The notes under the pieces are model-generated. The model did not search any database. It was not told the origin of the DNA and was given only the letters and a program-made list of their open reading frames with translations. A stretch of 32,416 bases of DNA, taken from NCBI GenBank assembly GCA_028749235.1, contig JAQULS010000021.1:1-32416 (forward strand), given 5' to 3'. Made by a program: the position numbers and the translations under genes. This DNA comes from Acidobacteriota bacterium. GTDB lineage: Bacteria > Acidobacteriota > Aminicenantia > Aminicenantales > UBA4085. Below, in pieces: positions 23,733 through 30,125 of this stretch (within the stretch, counting starts at the first letter, position 1; each line of letters starts with the position of its first letter).

Positions 23733-24569
23733 TTAAAAAGCTTTAATCCGGATGTTCCGATACCAAGCCGCGTCGGTATGGTCCTGCAGAACGATGTGGC
23801 CGCTCCGCCTGTCGGCGAAGCCGGCGATGGGCGCGTACTTGCTCTTCGCCAGCCGGGCCTTGAAGTCCGGCGAGGCCAGGTCGTACTCCAAGATCTTGAC
23901 GCCGTTCAGCCAATGCTCGCCGTGACCGCCGCGTAAGACGATGCGGGCGCTGTTCCATGCGCCGGCGGGCTTGAGAACCTTGGCCGGGCCAGGCGGAACG
24001 AGATCGTAAAGGGCGCCCGCCGTCCGGTGGGGGCCGTTTTTGGCGTCGGAGTGGAGAAGGTCGTCGAGAACCTGATACTCGAAGCCCAGGGCGGCGTGGT
24101 TCGGCGACTGCCGCATCGACATGCCCTCGGAGACGTTGTATTTGACGCCGCTGTTGCCGCCGGCGGAGATCTTCCACTCGAAGGTCAGCTCGAAGTCGGC
24201 GAAGGCCGCCACGGTCATCAGGTCGCCGCTTTTGGCCGGCTGGCCGTCCGCCTGCAGGGGCACGTCCTTGCTCGGGATCTTCTTGATCGCCCCGTCCTCT
24301 ATGACCCAGTGCTTCGCGGGCACACCGTCGTAGCCCAAGCCGCGCCAGCCGGCGAAGGACTTCCCGTCGAAAAGAAGGATCCAACCGGCCGCCTTCTCGG
24401 CCGCAGTCAGGGCGTTGGCCCCTCCGGCCTGAACGGCAGCCGCGGCCAGGGGCGGTTGGAGGACCATGCCGGCGACAAAAAGGAGAGGAAGAAGAAGGAC
24501 AAGGGCGGCCGGAAGGACGGACCGCTCTTGACGGGAGATGCGATCGGAATCGGCGGGGGAATATTTCAT
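23733..24569 (-). CDS. Exported DUF1080 / 3-keto-disaccharide hydrolase-family protein
   Basis: A 278-residue protein with a signal sequence (LPAALVLLLPLLFVAGMVL). It starts at the ATG 24569, with GGAGG 5 nt upstream; the reading frame is open much further upstream on this strand, but that part has no coding support. The body is the concanavalin-like fold of DUF1080 (PF06439), with LLFDGKSFAGWRG, HWVIEDGAI, FEWKISAGGNSGVKY, FEYQVLDD and a closing GHIVLQDH and YRNIRIKAF. Characterised members hydrolyse 3-keto-disaccharides or related keto-glycosides in the periplasm. The divergent Tat-exported isomerase-like gene (24741) fits a shared keto-sugar route. No sugar 3-dehydrogenase is in the window. 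Confidence 0.85.
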   Translation of the reverse strand: MKYSPADSDRISRQERSVLPAALVLLLPLLFVAGMVLQPPLAAAAVQAGGANALTAAEKAAGWILLFDGKSFAGWRGLGYDGVPAKHWVIEDGAIKKIPSKDVPLQADGQPAKSGDLMTVAAFADFELTFEWKISAGGNSGVKYNVSEGMSMRQSPNHAALGFEYQVLDDLLHSDAKNGPHRTAGALYDLVPPGPAKVLKPAGAWNSARIVLRGGHGEHWLNGVKILEYDLASPDFKARLAKSKYAPIAGFADRRSGHIVLQDHTDAAWYRNIRIKAF

Positions 24570-24587
24570 GCCGGCCTCCGGTCTAAA

Positions 24588-24616
24588 ATAATGACAGAGC
24601 CGGTTCGCTTTGGCAA
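24588..24616 (-). promoter_or_regulatory. Promoter for the DUF1080 gene
   Basis: On the minus strand TTGCCA (24616-24611), 17 bp, CATTAT (24593-24588), followed by a short leader with GGAGG before the ATG at 24569. It lies back-to-back with the promoter at 24631. Confidence 0.45.
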
Positions 24617-24630
24617 GGCCGGCTTCCGGA

Positions 24631-24659
24631 TTGACCCCGGCCGGGCGGCCGAGTATAAA
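24631..24659 (+). promoter_or_regulatory. Promoter for the exported isomerase / GHMP kinase operon
   Basis: TTGACC (24631-24636), exactly 17 bp, TATAAA (24654-24659). A second -10-like TAAAAT (24714-24719) nearer the gene has no -35. Confidence 0.55.
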
Positions 24660-24740
24660 TAGGAGGCTTTCCGCCGTCCGGATGGGAAAGGATGCCGGGC
24701 GGCCGGCACGCGTTAAAATTCTCCCGCAGGAGTGATCTTT

Positions 24741-25607
24741 ATGAATACACGAACGAACCGTCGCGGATTTCTCAAGGGCTTGGGGGCCGTCGCCGCTTCG
24801 CTGGGAACGGGGGGCCTGGCCTCGGCTTTCCCGGCCGCTGGCAGCCAGGCGAAAACGGCCGTCCGGGGGCTGCGCCTGGGGCTGGCTTCCTACTCTTTCC
24901 GGGCCTTCAAGCCGGAGCAAGCGCTGAACATGACCAAGAGCCTGGGCGTGACCCGGCTCTCGGTCAAGGATATGCATCTTCCCCTGGACGAGTCGCAGAC
25001 CGGCATCCGCTCGTTCATTTCCAAGGCCCGCTCCCGCGGTCTCGAGACATACGCCGGGGGGGTCATCTACATGAAGACGGATGCCGACGTCGTCCAGGCC
25101 TTCACCTATGCCAAGATGGCCGGCCTGGAGCTGATCGTCGGCGTGCCCAACCTCGAGCTCCTGCCCCGAATCGAGGAGTGGGTGACCTCGACGAACATCA
25201 AGCTGGCCATCCATAACCACGGTCCCGAGGATAAAGTCTTTCCCTCGCCCGAGAGCATCTACACCAGGATTCAGACGCGCGACATGCGCATCGGTTTGTG
25301 CATGGACATCGGCCACACCATGCGCTGCGGCCTCGACCCGGCGGCTTCGGCCGTGAACTGCTTCGACCGGCTGATCGATATCCACGGCAAGGACGTTTCG
25401 GAGGATACGGAAAAGGGCGTGACCGTGGAAGCGGGCCGCGGCGTCATCGATATCCCGAGTCTCTTCCGGGTCCTGATCCAAAAGGGTTACGCGGGGACGG
25501 TCAGCCTGGAATATGAAAAGGACGAGCGGGATCCCCTGGCCGGAGCGGCCGAATCGATCGGATATTTCCGCGGTGTCTTGGCCGGGCTGGGGGCGCAAGC
25601 CCTATGA
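24741..25607 (+). CDS. Tat-exported sugar phosphate isomerase/epimerase-like TIM-barrel protein
   Basis: A 288-residue xylose-isomerase-like (AP endonuclease family 2) protein. The ATG at 24741 follows AGGAGT. The N-terminus NRRGFLKGLGAVAASLG is a twin-arginine signal, so the protein is exported folded. The barrel shows LGLASYSFRAFKPEQAL, then likely metal-binding positions in AIHNHGPED, CMDIGHTMRCG, DIHGKDV and TVSLEYEKDE. Family members isomerise or epimerise sugars, or eliminate aglycones from 3-keto-glycosides. Export and the divergent DUF1080 neighbour favour a keto-glycoside role, which is inference. The stop overlaps the ATG of the next gene (ATGA at 25604-25607). Confidence 0.83.
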   Translation: MNTRTNRRGFLKGLGAVAASLGTGGLASAFPAAGSQAKTAVRGLRLGLASYSFRAFKPEQALNMTKSLGVTRLSVKDMHLPLDESQTGIRSFISKARSRGLETYAGGVIYMKTDADVVQAFTYAKMAGLELIVGVPNLELLPRIEEWVTSTNIKLAIHNHGPEDKVFPSPESIYTRIQTRDMRIGLCMDIGHTMRCGLDPAASAVNCFDRLIDIHGKDVSEDTEKGVTVEAGRGVIDIPSLFRVLIQKGYAGTVSLEYEKDERDPLAGAAESIGYFRGVLAGLGAQAL

Positions 25608-26593
25608 CGGAAGGGATCGCCTACGCCCGGGCCGGCCTGCTGGGGAATCCCTCGGACGGCTATTTCGGCAAGATCATCGCCGTCTCGGTCCGTAATTTCC
25701 GGGCCCGCGTCATGCTCGAGGAGAGCGCCGAGCTGGTCATCGTACCGGCGGCCGAGGACGAGGAGCGCTACGCCGGCCTGGACGAGTTCGCCCGGGGCAC
25801 CTATCTCTACGGCTACTACGGCGGCGTCCGGCTGGTCAAGGCGGCGGTCAAGAAGTTCCACGACTACATCCGCTCGAGCGGCTTGGCTTTGCCGCCGCGG
25901 TGTTTCACGCTTCGGTATGAATCCGACATCCCGCGCCAGATCGGCCTGGCCGGGTCGAGCGCCATCATCACGGCGACCCTGCGGGCCCTGATGGCCTTCT
26001 ATGGCGCCGTCATCCCCAAGGAGGTCCAGCCCTCCCTCGTTTTGAGCGCCGAGAGAGACGAGCTCGACATCAACGCCGGATTCATGGACCGTGTCATCCA
26101 GGTCTACGAAGGCTGCGTCTTCATGGACTTGGACGAACGGCTGCTGCGGGCCGAAGGGCACGGCCGCTATGAGCCGCTTGATCCGGGCCTCCTGCCGCCC
26201 CTCTACCTGGCCTACAAGCCCGCCCTGGGCAAGGTCTCGGGCCGCGTCCTCAACGAGATCCGGGTCAAATACGACCGGGGCGACGCGTTCACCATCGAGG
26301 CCCTGCGACGGCTGGGCGAATTGGCCGAGCGCGGCAAGCGGGCGCTGCTGCAAGGCGACCGCGAAACGTTCGTCCGGATGATGGATGAGAACTTCGAGCT
26401 GCGCCGTTCGATCCAGGAGATCAGCCCGGCCAACCAGGAGATGATCGCGGCGGCCCGGGCTTGCGGCGCTTCGGCCAAATACGCCGGGTCGGGGGGATCG
26501 ATCATCGGAGCCTACCGCGACGAGGCCATGTGGGCCGACGTCCGGCGGGCGCTGGAAGCCGTCGGCGCGGTCGTCCTGCGGCCGGTCATCTAG
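25604..26593 (+). CDS. GHMP-family sugar kinase resembling glucuronokinase
   Basis: A 329-residue cytoplasmic GHMP kinase that phosphorylates the anomeric hydroxyl of a sugar using ATP. Motif order matches plant glucuronokinase closely: AYARAGLLGNPSDGYFG at the N-terminus, YYGGVRLV, the ATP loop IPRQIGLAGSSAI (about 109-121), LVLSAERDELDINAGFMDRV, ELRRSI, and the final AKYAGSGGSIIG. No signal peptide is present, unlike the overlapping upstream gene. The likely product is a sugar-1-phosphate such as glucuronate-1-phosphate, which a nucleotidyltransferase could activate. Identification as glucuronokinase rests on remembered family sequences, so other sugar acids or sugars remain possible. Operon with the exported isomerase is supported by the 4-base overlap. 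Confidence 0.85.
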   Translation: MTEGIAYARAGLLGNPSDGYFGKIIAVSVRNFRARVMLEESAELVIVPAAEDEERYAGLDEFARGTYLYGYYGGVRLVKAAVKKFHDYIRSSGLALPPRCFTLRYESDIPRQIGLAGSSAIITATLRALMAFYGAVIPKEVQPSLVLSAERDELDINAGFMDRVIQVYEGCVFMDLDERLLRAEGHGRYEPLDPGLLPPLYLAYKPALGKVSGRVLNEIRVKYDRGDAFTIEALRRLGELAERGKRALLQGDRETFVRMMDENFELRRSIQEISPANQEMIAAARACGASAKYAGSGGSIIGAYRDEAMWADVRRALEAVGAVVLRPVI

Positions 26594-26635
26594 AGAAGGG
26601 GCATCGCGGCCGGGCCGGGAAGCTGAAGAAATGGG

Positions 26636-26666
26636 AAAAGCGCGGCGGCGCTTGTCGCGCCGCCGC
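26636..26666 (-). terminator. Terminator of the perR-dfx-rbr operon
   Basis: On the minus strand a 10-bp GC stem (26666-26657 paired with 26651-26642, loop of 5 nt) is followed by GCTTTTCCC. It lies 24 bp after the rubrerythrin stop. On the plus strand no T-run follows, so it is likely one-directional. Confidence 0.5.
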
Positions 26667-26689
26667 ACCGGTGGACCGGATCAGGGGGA

Positions 26690-27268
26690 TCAGTAGTTCT
26701 CGGCCCGCAGCTCGTAGAAGGCCTGGGGATGCTTGCAGGCGGGGCATAATGCGGGCGCTTCGGAGCCCTCGTGGACGTAGCCGCAGTTGCGGCAGGTCCA
26801 GCGGGTGGCCTTGCCCTTTTTAAAGACGCGGCCCGAGAGGACGTTGTCGAGCAGGGCCCGGTAACGCTTCTCGTGCTCCGCCTCGACCTTGGCGATCATC
26901 TCGAAAGTCGTGGCGATCTCGGGGAATCCCTCCTTCACGGCCGTCCCGGCGGCGTCCTTGTAGAGCACCGACCACTCCGTCTTTTCGCCGTCGGCGGCGG
27001 CTTTGAGGTTCTGGGCCGTGTCGCTGATCGTCCCGGCCGGGTAGGCGGCCGTGATCTCGATCTCACCCCCCTCGAGGAACTTGAAGAAGAGCTTGGCGTG
27101 CTCCTTCTCGTTCTCGGCGGTTTCCAGGAAGATGGCCGCGATCTGCTCGAAGCCGGACTTCTTGGCTTCGCTGGCGAAGTAGGTGTAACGGTTGCGGGCC
27201 TGGGACTCGCCGGCGAAAGACGCCAGCAGGTTTTTCTCGGTCTGTGTTCCCTTTATCGATTTGGCCAT
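26690..27268 (-). CDS. rbr: Rubrerythrin
   Basis: A 192-residue cytoplasmic non-haem diiron peroxidase that reduces hydrogen peroxide with electrons from rubredoxin or NADH-linked donors. The ATG at 27268 has GGAG 8 nt upstream; an in-frame TTG 18 nt earlier is not needed. The N-terminal ferritin-like domain carries the iron ligands in FAGESQARNRYTY, ETAENEKEHAKLF and KVEAEHEKRY. The C-terminal rubredoxin domain has two Cys pairs, WTCRNCGYVHEG and ALCPACKHP. Length and domain order are standard. It is the last gene of a unit with perR and desulfoferrodoxin, 30 bp after the latter, and a terminator follows. Confidence 0.96.
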   Translation of the reverse strand: MAKSIKGTQTEKNLLASFAGESQARNRYTYFASEAKKSGFEQIAAIFLETAENEKEHAKLFFKFLEGGEIEITAAYPAGTISDTAQNLKAAADGEKTEWSVLYKDAAGTAVKEGFPEIATTFEMIAKVEAEHEKRYRALLDNVLSGRVFKKGKATRWTCRNCGYVHEGSEAPALCPACKHPQAFYELRAENY

Positions 27269-27298
27269 GAGAGCAGCTCCTTTCAATTGTTGTGGAAT

Positions 27299-27682
27299 TC
27301 AGGCTTTCCAGAGCCCGTGCAGGTTGCAGTATTCCCGGGCCGTGACGGCCGTGGCCTGGACGCAGAAACGGGCTTCGGGGGCTTGGCCGGGCTTGAGGGA
27401 TTCGCGGTAGACTTTGCCGTCGGCGATGAGCTCGATCCACTGGATGAAGTGCTTTTCCTCCATGGGGTGGGGGACGGCTCCGATCTTGACCAGCCAGCCG
27501 TCGGCGGTCTTCTCGATGACCGGGACGTGCTTTTCCTTGGACGCGTCGACGGTGTTTTCGACCTGGAGTTGCATCGGCTGGCCGCAGCAGACCAGCTCGC
27601 CGCCGCCTGCGTGCAGGACTTCGACGATGTTGCCGCAGATCGGGCACTTGAAGACCTGCAGGTTTTGCTTGACGTTAGGCAT
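27299..27682 (-). CDS. dfx: Desulfoferrodoxin (class I superoxide reductase)
   Basis: A 127-residue cytoplasmic iron protein that reduces superoxide to hydrogen peroxide without making oxygen. The start at 27682 is set by AAGGAGG 7 nt upstream and by the family N-terminus ([16 protein letters not shown]). Centre I has four Cys: CPICGN and LVCCGQPM. Centre II has the expected His ligands in [22 protein letters not shown], and the Cys and His in [10 protein letters not shown]. Its first codons overlap the last 8 nt of perR (27675-27682) and its ribosome site lies within perR, so translation is likely coupled. Rubrerythrin next in the operon would remove the peroxide it produces. Confidence 0.96.
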   Translation of the reverse strand: MPNVKQNLQVFKCPICGNIVEVLHAGGGELVCCGQPMQLQVENTVDASKEKHVPVIEKTADGWLVKIGAVPHPMEEKHFIQWIELIADGKVYRESLKPGQAPEARFCVQATAVTAREYCNLHGLWKA

Positions 27683-28154
27683 GAGGTTTCCTCCTTGGGG
27701 AATTATGGATCGAGACGTTCGCGGCGCGGGACAAACGGCCGCCCGCCAGACAGTCCCGGCAGAGGCCCTTAAAATAGCCGTGGACTTCGTCGACTTGATG
27801 GCCGTGGATCCGGCCGGCCCGGCCGGTGGAGCAGGCGATGTCGATGTCCAGAATGCGCCGGCAGGCCGTGCAATAGAAATGGTGATGGGGCTCGGCGACG
27901 CCATCGTAGCGGACTTCGGCCGGATCGATGAACAGGGGCTTTACAAGGCCCTTACGGGCGAACAGCTCCAGCGTCGAGTACAGGGTCGTCTTGGACAGGG
28001 TTGGGACGTCGCGCAACAGGCGGGCGTGCAGGTCGCGAATGGCCGGGTGCCCGTTCTTGCCCCGGACGGCCTCCAGGATGACGGCTCTCTGGAAGGTGGG
28101 CTTGATGCCGGATGCGGTCAGCCGGCGCTTGCTCTCGTCTCTATTTGAAATCAT
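27675..28154 (-). CDS. perR: PerR-type Fur-family peroxide regulator
   Basis: A 159-residue winged-helix metalloregulator. Compared with Bacillus PerR, every regulatory ligand is present one residue earlier: H36 (NGHP), D84 (RYDG), H90 and H92 (PHHHFYC) and D103 (ILDIDI). The structural zinc Cys pairs are C95/C98 and C132/C135. Use of Asp at 84 and 103 favours PerR over Fur, so it should sense peroxide by metal-catalysed His oxidation. The ATG at 28154 is chosen because an extension to 28193 would run through the promoter. It heads a unit with desulfoferrodoxin and rubrerythrin and probably represses its own operon through the inverted repeat at 28163-28178. Confidence 0.92.
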   Translation of the reverse strand: MISNRDESKRRLTASGIKPTFQRAVILEAVRGKNGHPAIRDLHARLLRDVPTLSKTTLYSTLELFARKGLVKPLFIDPAEVRYDGVAEPHHHFYCTACRRILDIDIACSTGRAGRIHGHQVDEVHGYFKGLCRDCLAGGRLSRAANVSIHNSPRRKPHA

Positions 28155-28162
28155 TACAGATT

Positions 28163-28178
28163 GGATTCTAACGAATCC
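28163..28178. promoter_or_regulatory. Inverted repeat over the perR -10 box (candidate PerR operator)
   Basis: GGATTC-TAAC-GAATCC is a perfect 6-bp inverted repeat with a 4-bp centre. It covers the perR -10 (28170-28165), an ideal repressor position. It differs from the Bacillus PerR consensus. Confidence 0.5.
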
Positions 28179-28193
28179 GGGGCCGGGTGTCAA
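28165..28193 (-). promoter_or_regulatory. perR operon promoter
   Basis: On the minus strand TTGACA (28193-28188, six of six), 17 bp, TAGAAT (28170-28165, five of six). Its -35 overlaps the -35 of the plus-strand promoter. Only about 10 nt separate the -10 box from the ATG at 28154. Confidence 0.7.
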
Positions 28194-28216
28194 GCCCCCT
28201 CGTCTTCCTGTATAAT
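28187..28216 (+). promoter_or_regulatory. Promoter for the small membrane protein
   Basis: GTGTCA (28187-28192), 18 bp, perfect TATAAT (28211-28216). The -35 shares bases with the oppositely oriented perR -35. Confidence 0.6.
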
Positions 28217-28267
28217 CCCCGGGTTAGGACCCGTAACAAATCCGGTCCCCGGTTCGTAGGATCAAGG

Positions 28268-28693
28268 ATGAAGAAAAATCTCGATCTCAACTCCAAGCTC
28301 TCGGTTCGGCGCTGCCGACGCCGGGCCTCCGGCCTTCTCCTGATTCTTTTGGCCGCCGGCCTCGTTTTCGTTCCCGTCCGCAACGATGAGATCATTTACC
28401 AGCGCGATCCGCAGACCAACCACGTCTGGAAAACCACCTCCCGGCGAAACGCGTACATGAACCTTCCGGCGTTCCTGAAGCGGGACCGAACGCCGTTTCC
28501 GACCGAAAGCTCCTACCAGGTCCGTTATTCCCTCTGGCGCATGCAGGCGGCGAACGAAACCAGGGCTCGAATCAATTTCCCCTTGGCCCTGGGCGAACTG
28601 GGATTGCTGATTGGCCTGGCGGTTTATGATTGGTTCTTTTTCTGTCGCCGGCGGCGGAAGCGTCCTTTCGCCTCGCTTTCTTCGCCCCGCTGA
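28268..28693 (+). CDS. Small membrane protein of unknown function
   Basis: A 141-residue protein starting at the ATG 28268, with TAGGA about 6 nt upstream; earlier in-frame starts fall in the promoter. It has two hydrophobic segments, SGLLLILLAAGLVFVPV near residues 21-37 and LGLLIGLAVYDWFFF near the C-terminus, flanked by basic runs (RRCRRR, CRRRRKR). The region between, with RDPQTNHVW and SYQVRYSLWRMQAANE, is probably outside the cytoplasm. I do not recognise a family. It shares a divergent promoter region with the perR operon and could be co-controlled by PerR, which is inference. Confidence 0.6.
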   Translation: MKKNLDLNSKLSVRRCRRRASGLLLILLAAGLVFVPVRNDEIIYQRDPQTNHVWKTTSRRNAYMNLPAFLKRDRTPFPTESSYQVRYSLWRMQAANETRARINFPLALGELGLLIGLAVYDWFFFCRRRRKRPFASLSSPR

Positions 28694-28996
28694 CGGAAGC
28701 CCTCCGCCGCTACGAACAGGAAGAAAAAGACCTCGCCTCGAAGGCCGCCCGGATCGAAGCCGCGGACCCGGCCGCCGAGCGCAAGGCCAGGCTCATCAAT
28801 CGTAAGAAAGCCCAGAGCGGGACGGCCCGTTTAACCCGGGCTACGGCCTGTGACAACGCCGCGGCGGGGTTCCCCAATGCGGGCGAATTCACGATGGCCG
28901 GGGATCCGGCCGAGCGGGCCTTATGCCACCCCCTATTCGAAGCCAAGGCCGGGGAGTTTGTCGTTTTCTTGGCGACCTTGAAGCAGGAGCGGCGAA
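28694..28996. other. Gene-poor gap between convergent genes; possible decayed or overlapping small reading frame
   Basis: No recognised gene. A plus-strand frame opening at ATG 28630 (inside the membrane-protein gene) reads on through here; its stretch TEALRRYEQEEKDLASKAAR, up to about 28820, has coding-like third-position GC and helical character. Beyond that the frame runs into the antisense of the URO-D gene and loses support. It may be a small helical protein, a gene remnant or a chance frame. No ribosome site or terminator stands out. Confidence 0.25.
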
Positions 28997-30082
28997 TCAG
29001 GCCAGGCCGGCGCCGCAGTCGCGGAAAGACTCGTAAAGAGCCCGGATGTTCGACAGCGGGACGTCGGGGCCGATTTCCCCGCAGGCGATGATCCCGCCGT
29101 CCGCCGTGCCGCAGGAATCGAAGGTCCGGGCGACCTCCTCGCGGACTTCGGCCGGGGAGCCGAAGGGGAGGATGGCCTGGCGGTCGATGTCGGTGCGGAC
29201 CGCGATCCGGCCGCGGACGTTGCGGGCGGCCCAATCATGCCCGGTCACGGCGACCTGGAAATTGAGGACGTCGACTCCGATCTCGATCAAATCGCCGGCG
29301 ATGTCGTTGATGAAGCCGTCGCTATGGAACCAGACATCGCGGCCGGCCGCCTTGACCCGGCGGAACATCTCGTCGTAGCGGGGCTTGAACAGCCGCCGCC
29401 ACTGGGCAGGCCGGATGAGGAGGGATGTCTGGCCGCCCCAATCGTCCCCAAAATGGATGCCGGCATAGTCCAAGGCCAGCCAGCGATCGAGCCAGCGGAG
29501 GTTGAAGGCCAGGAGGTCGTCCATCAAGCGGATGAGGGCCGGCGGTTCCGAAGCCAGATGGACGAAGAGAGACTCCATCCCGACGAGCTGCTGCAATTGT
29601 TCAAAATAGGTGAACCAGCCGCCGCGGGCGTACCAGCGGTCGTCGAAGCCGGACATGTGGCCCCCGTATTGGCGGCCGGCCGGAGGGCCGGCGGCGAAAT
29701 CGGCCGGCCAGCGGAACTCGTCGTAACGGCCGAGGTCCGGGATCGGGAACCCGACCGGGATGCCGCAGATGCCGGCCGTCTCCACCCGCCAGACCGTCCC
29801 GAAGTCGTCCCGGTTCAGGCCGGGCTTGTACTGGGGCGGGAACTCGGCCAAGGGCAGGTCGGCGGCATAGTCCCAGCCGAAATCGTCCCGGAACTCGGCC
29901 AGGATCTCCGCGAGAGCGGGGCCGTATTTGATCTGGGCGGCGGGCAGGACGGCGTGCGAGACGGGGACGTGGTCGGGCTTCCCGAAATGGATCGCCCGCT
30001 TGACCCTCTCCGGCGAACAAAAAGGGGTACAGTTACCTTTTTCCCCTGGATTTTGTTCTCCCGAGATCGTTCGAAGGCTCAT
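28997..30082 (-). CDS. Uroporphyrinogen decarboxylase (URO-D) family protein with repeat-derived N-terminus
   Basis: A 361-residue TIM-barrel protein of the URO-D superfamily, which includes haem enzymes and corrinoid-dependent methyltransferases. The conserved start is SPERVKRAIHFGKPDHVPV; later come IHFGDDWGGQ, WFHSDGFINDI and GVDVLNFQ. Sugar-locus members of this family are common but mostly uncharacterised, so haem synthesis should not be assumed. The first about 33 residues (MSLRTISGEQ, then GEKGNCTPFC) are encoded largely by the short inverted-repeat element. No other ATG, GTG or TTG in frame lies between 30082 and the conserved core. The ATG overlaps the GH130 stop (ATGA), and AGGA lies just upstream. 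Confidence 0.82.
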   Translation of the reverse strand: MSLRTISGEQNPGEKGNCTPFCSPERVKRAIHFGKPDHVPVSHAVLPAAQIKYGPALAEILAEFRDDFGWDYAADLPLAEFPPQYKPGLNRDDFGTVWRVETAGICGIPVGFPIPDLGRYDEFRWPADFAAGPPAGRQYGGHMSGFDDRWYARGGWFTYFEQLQQLVGMESLFVHLASEPPALIRLMDDLLAFNLRWLDRWLALDYAGIHFGDDWGGQTSLLIRPAQWRRLFKPRYDEMFRRVKAAGRDVWFHSDGFINDIAGDLIEIGVDVLNFQVAVTGHDWAARNVRGRIAVRTDIDRQAILPFGSPAEVREEVARTFDSCGTADGGIIACGEIGPDVPLSNIRALYESFRDCGAGLA

Positions 30083-30125
30083 GTCGTCCTGAAATCGGAA
30101 GGAAAAGGCAACCGTACCCCTATTT
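30019..30125. repeat. 107-bp inverted-repeat element at the GH130/URO-D gene junction
   Basis: Arm A (30019-30044, plus strand) reads AAAAAGGGGTACAG then TTACCTTTTTCC. Arm B (30101-30125) is its inverted partner, GGAAAAGGCAACC then GTACCCCTATTT; by eye three mismatches and one indel separate them. About 56 bp lie between the arms, containing the GH130 stop codon and the URO-D ribosome site and start codon. A third, solo arm is at 23670-23696. The layout resembles REP/BIME or small MITE-like elements; no transposase is in the window. Confidence 0.7.

Noticed and set aside
24570-25598. Extension of the DUF1080 gene far upstream in the same frame
   Set aside because: The extra 343 codons are antisense to the isomerase-like gene; the ATG at 24569 has GGAGG and begins a signal peptide.
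27683-27904. Upstream start for desulfoferrodoxin
   Set aside because: The extension lies inside perR in another frame and has no family similarity; the ATG at 27682 has AAGGAGG.
28997-30082. Haem-biosynthesis hemE
   Set aside because: The sequence is a divergent URO-D family member next to a GH130 gene, with no other haem genes nearby.
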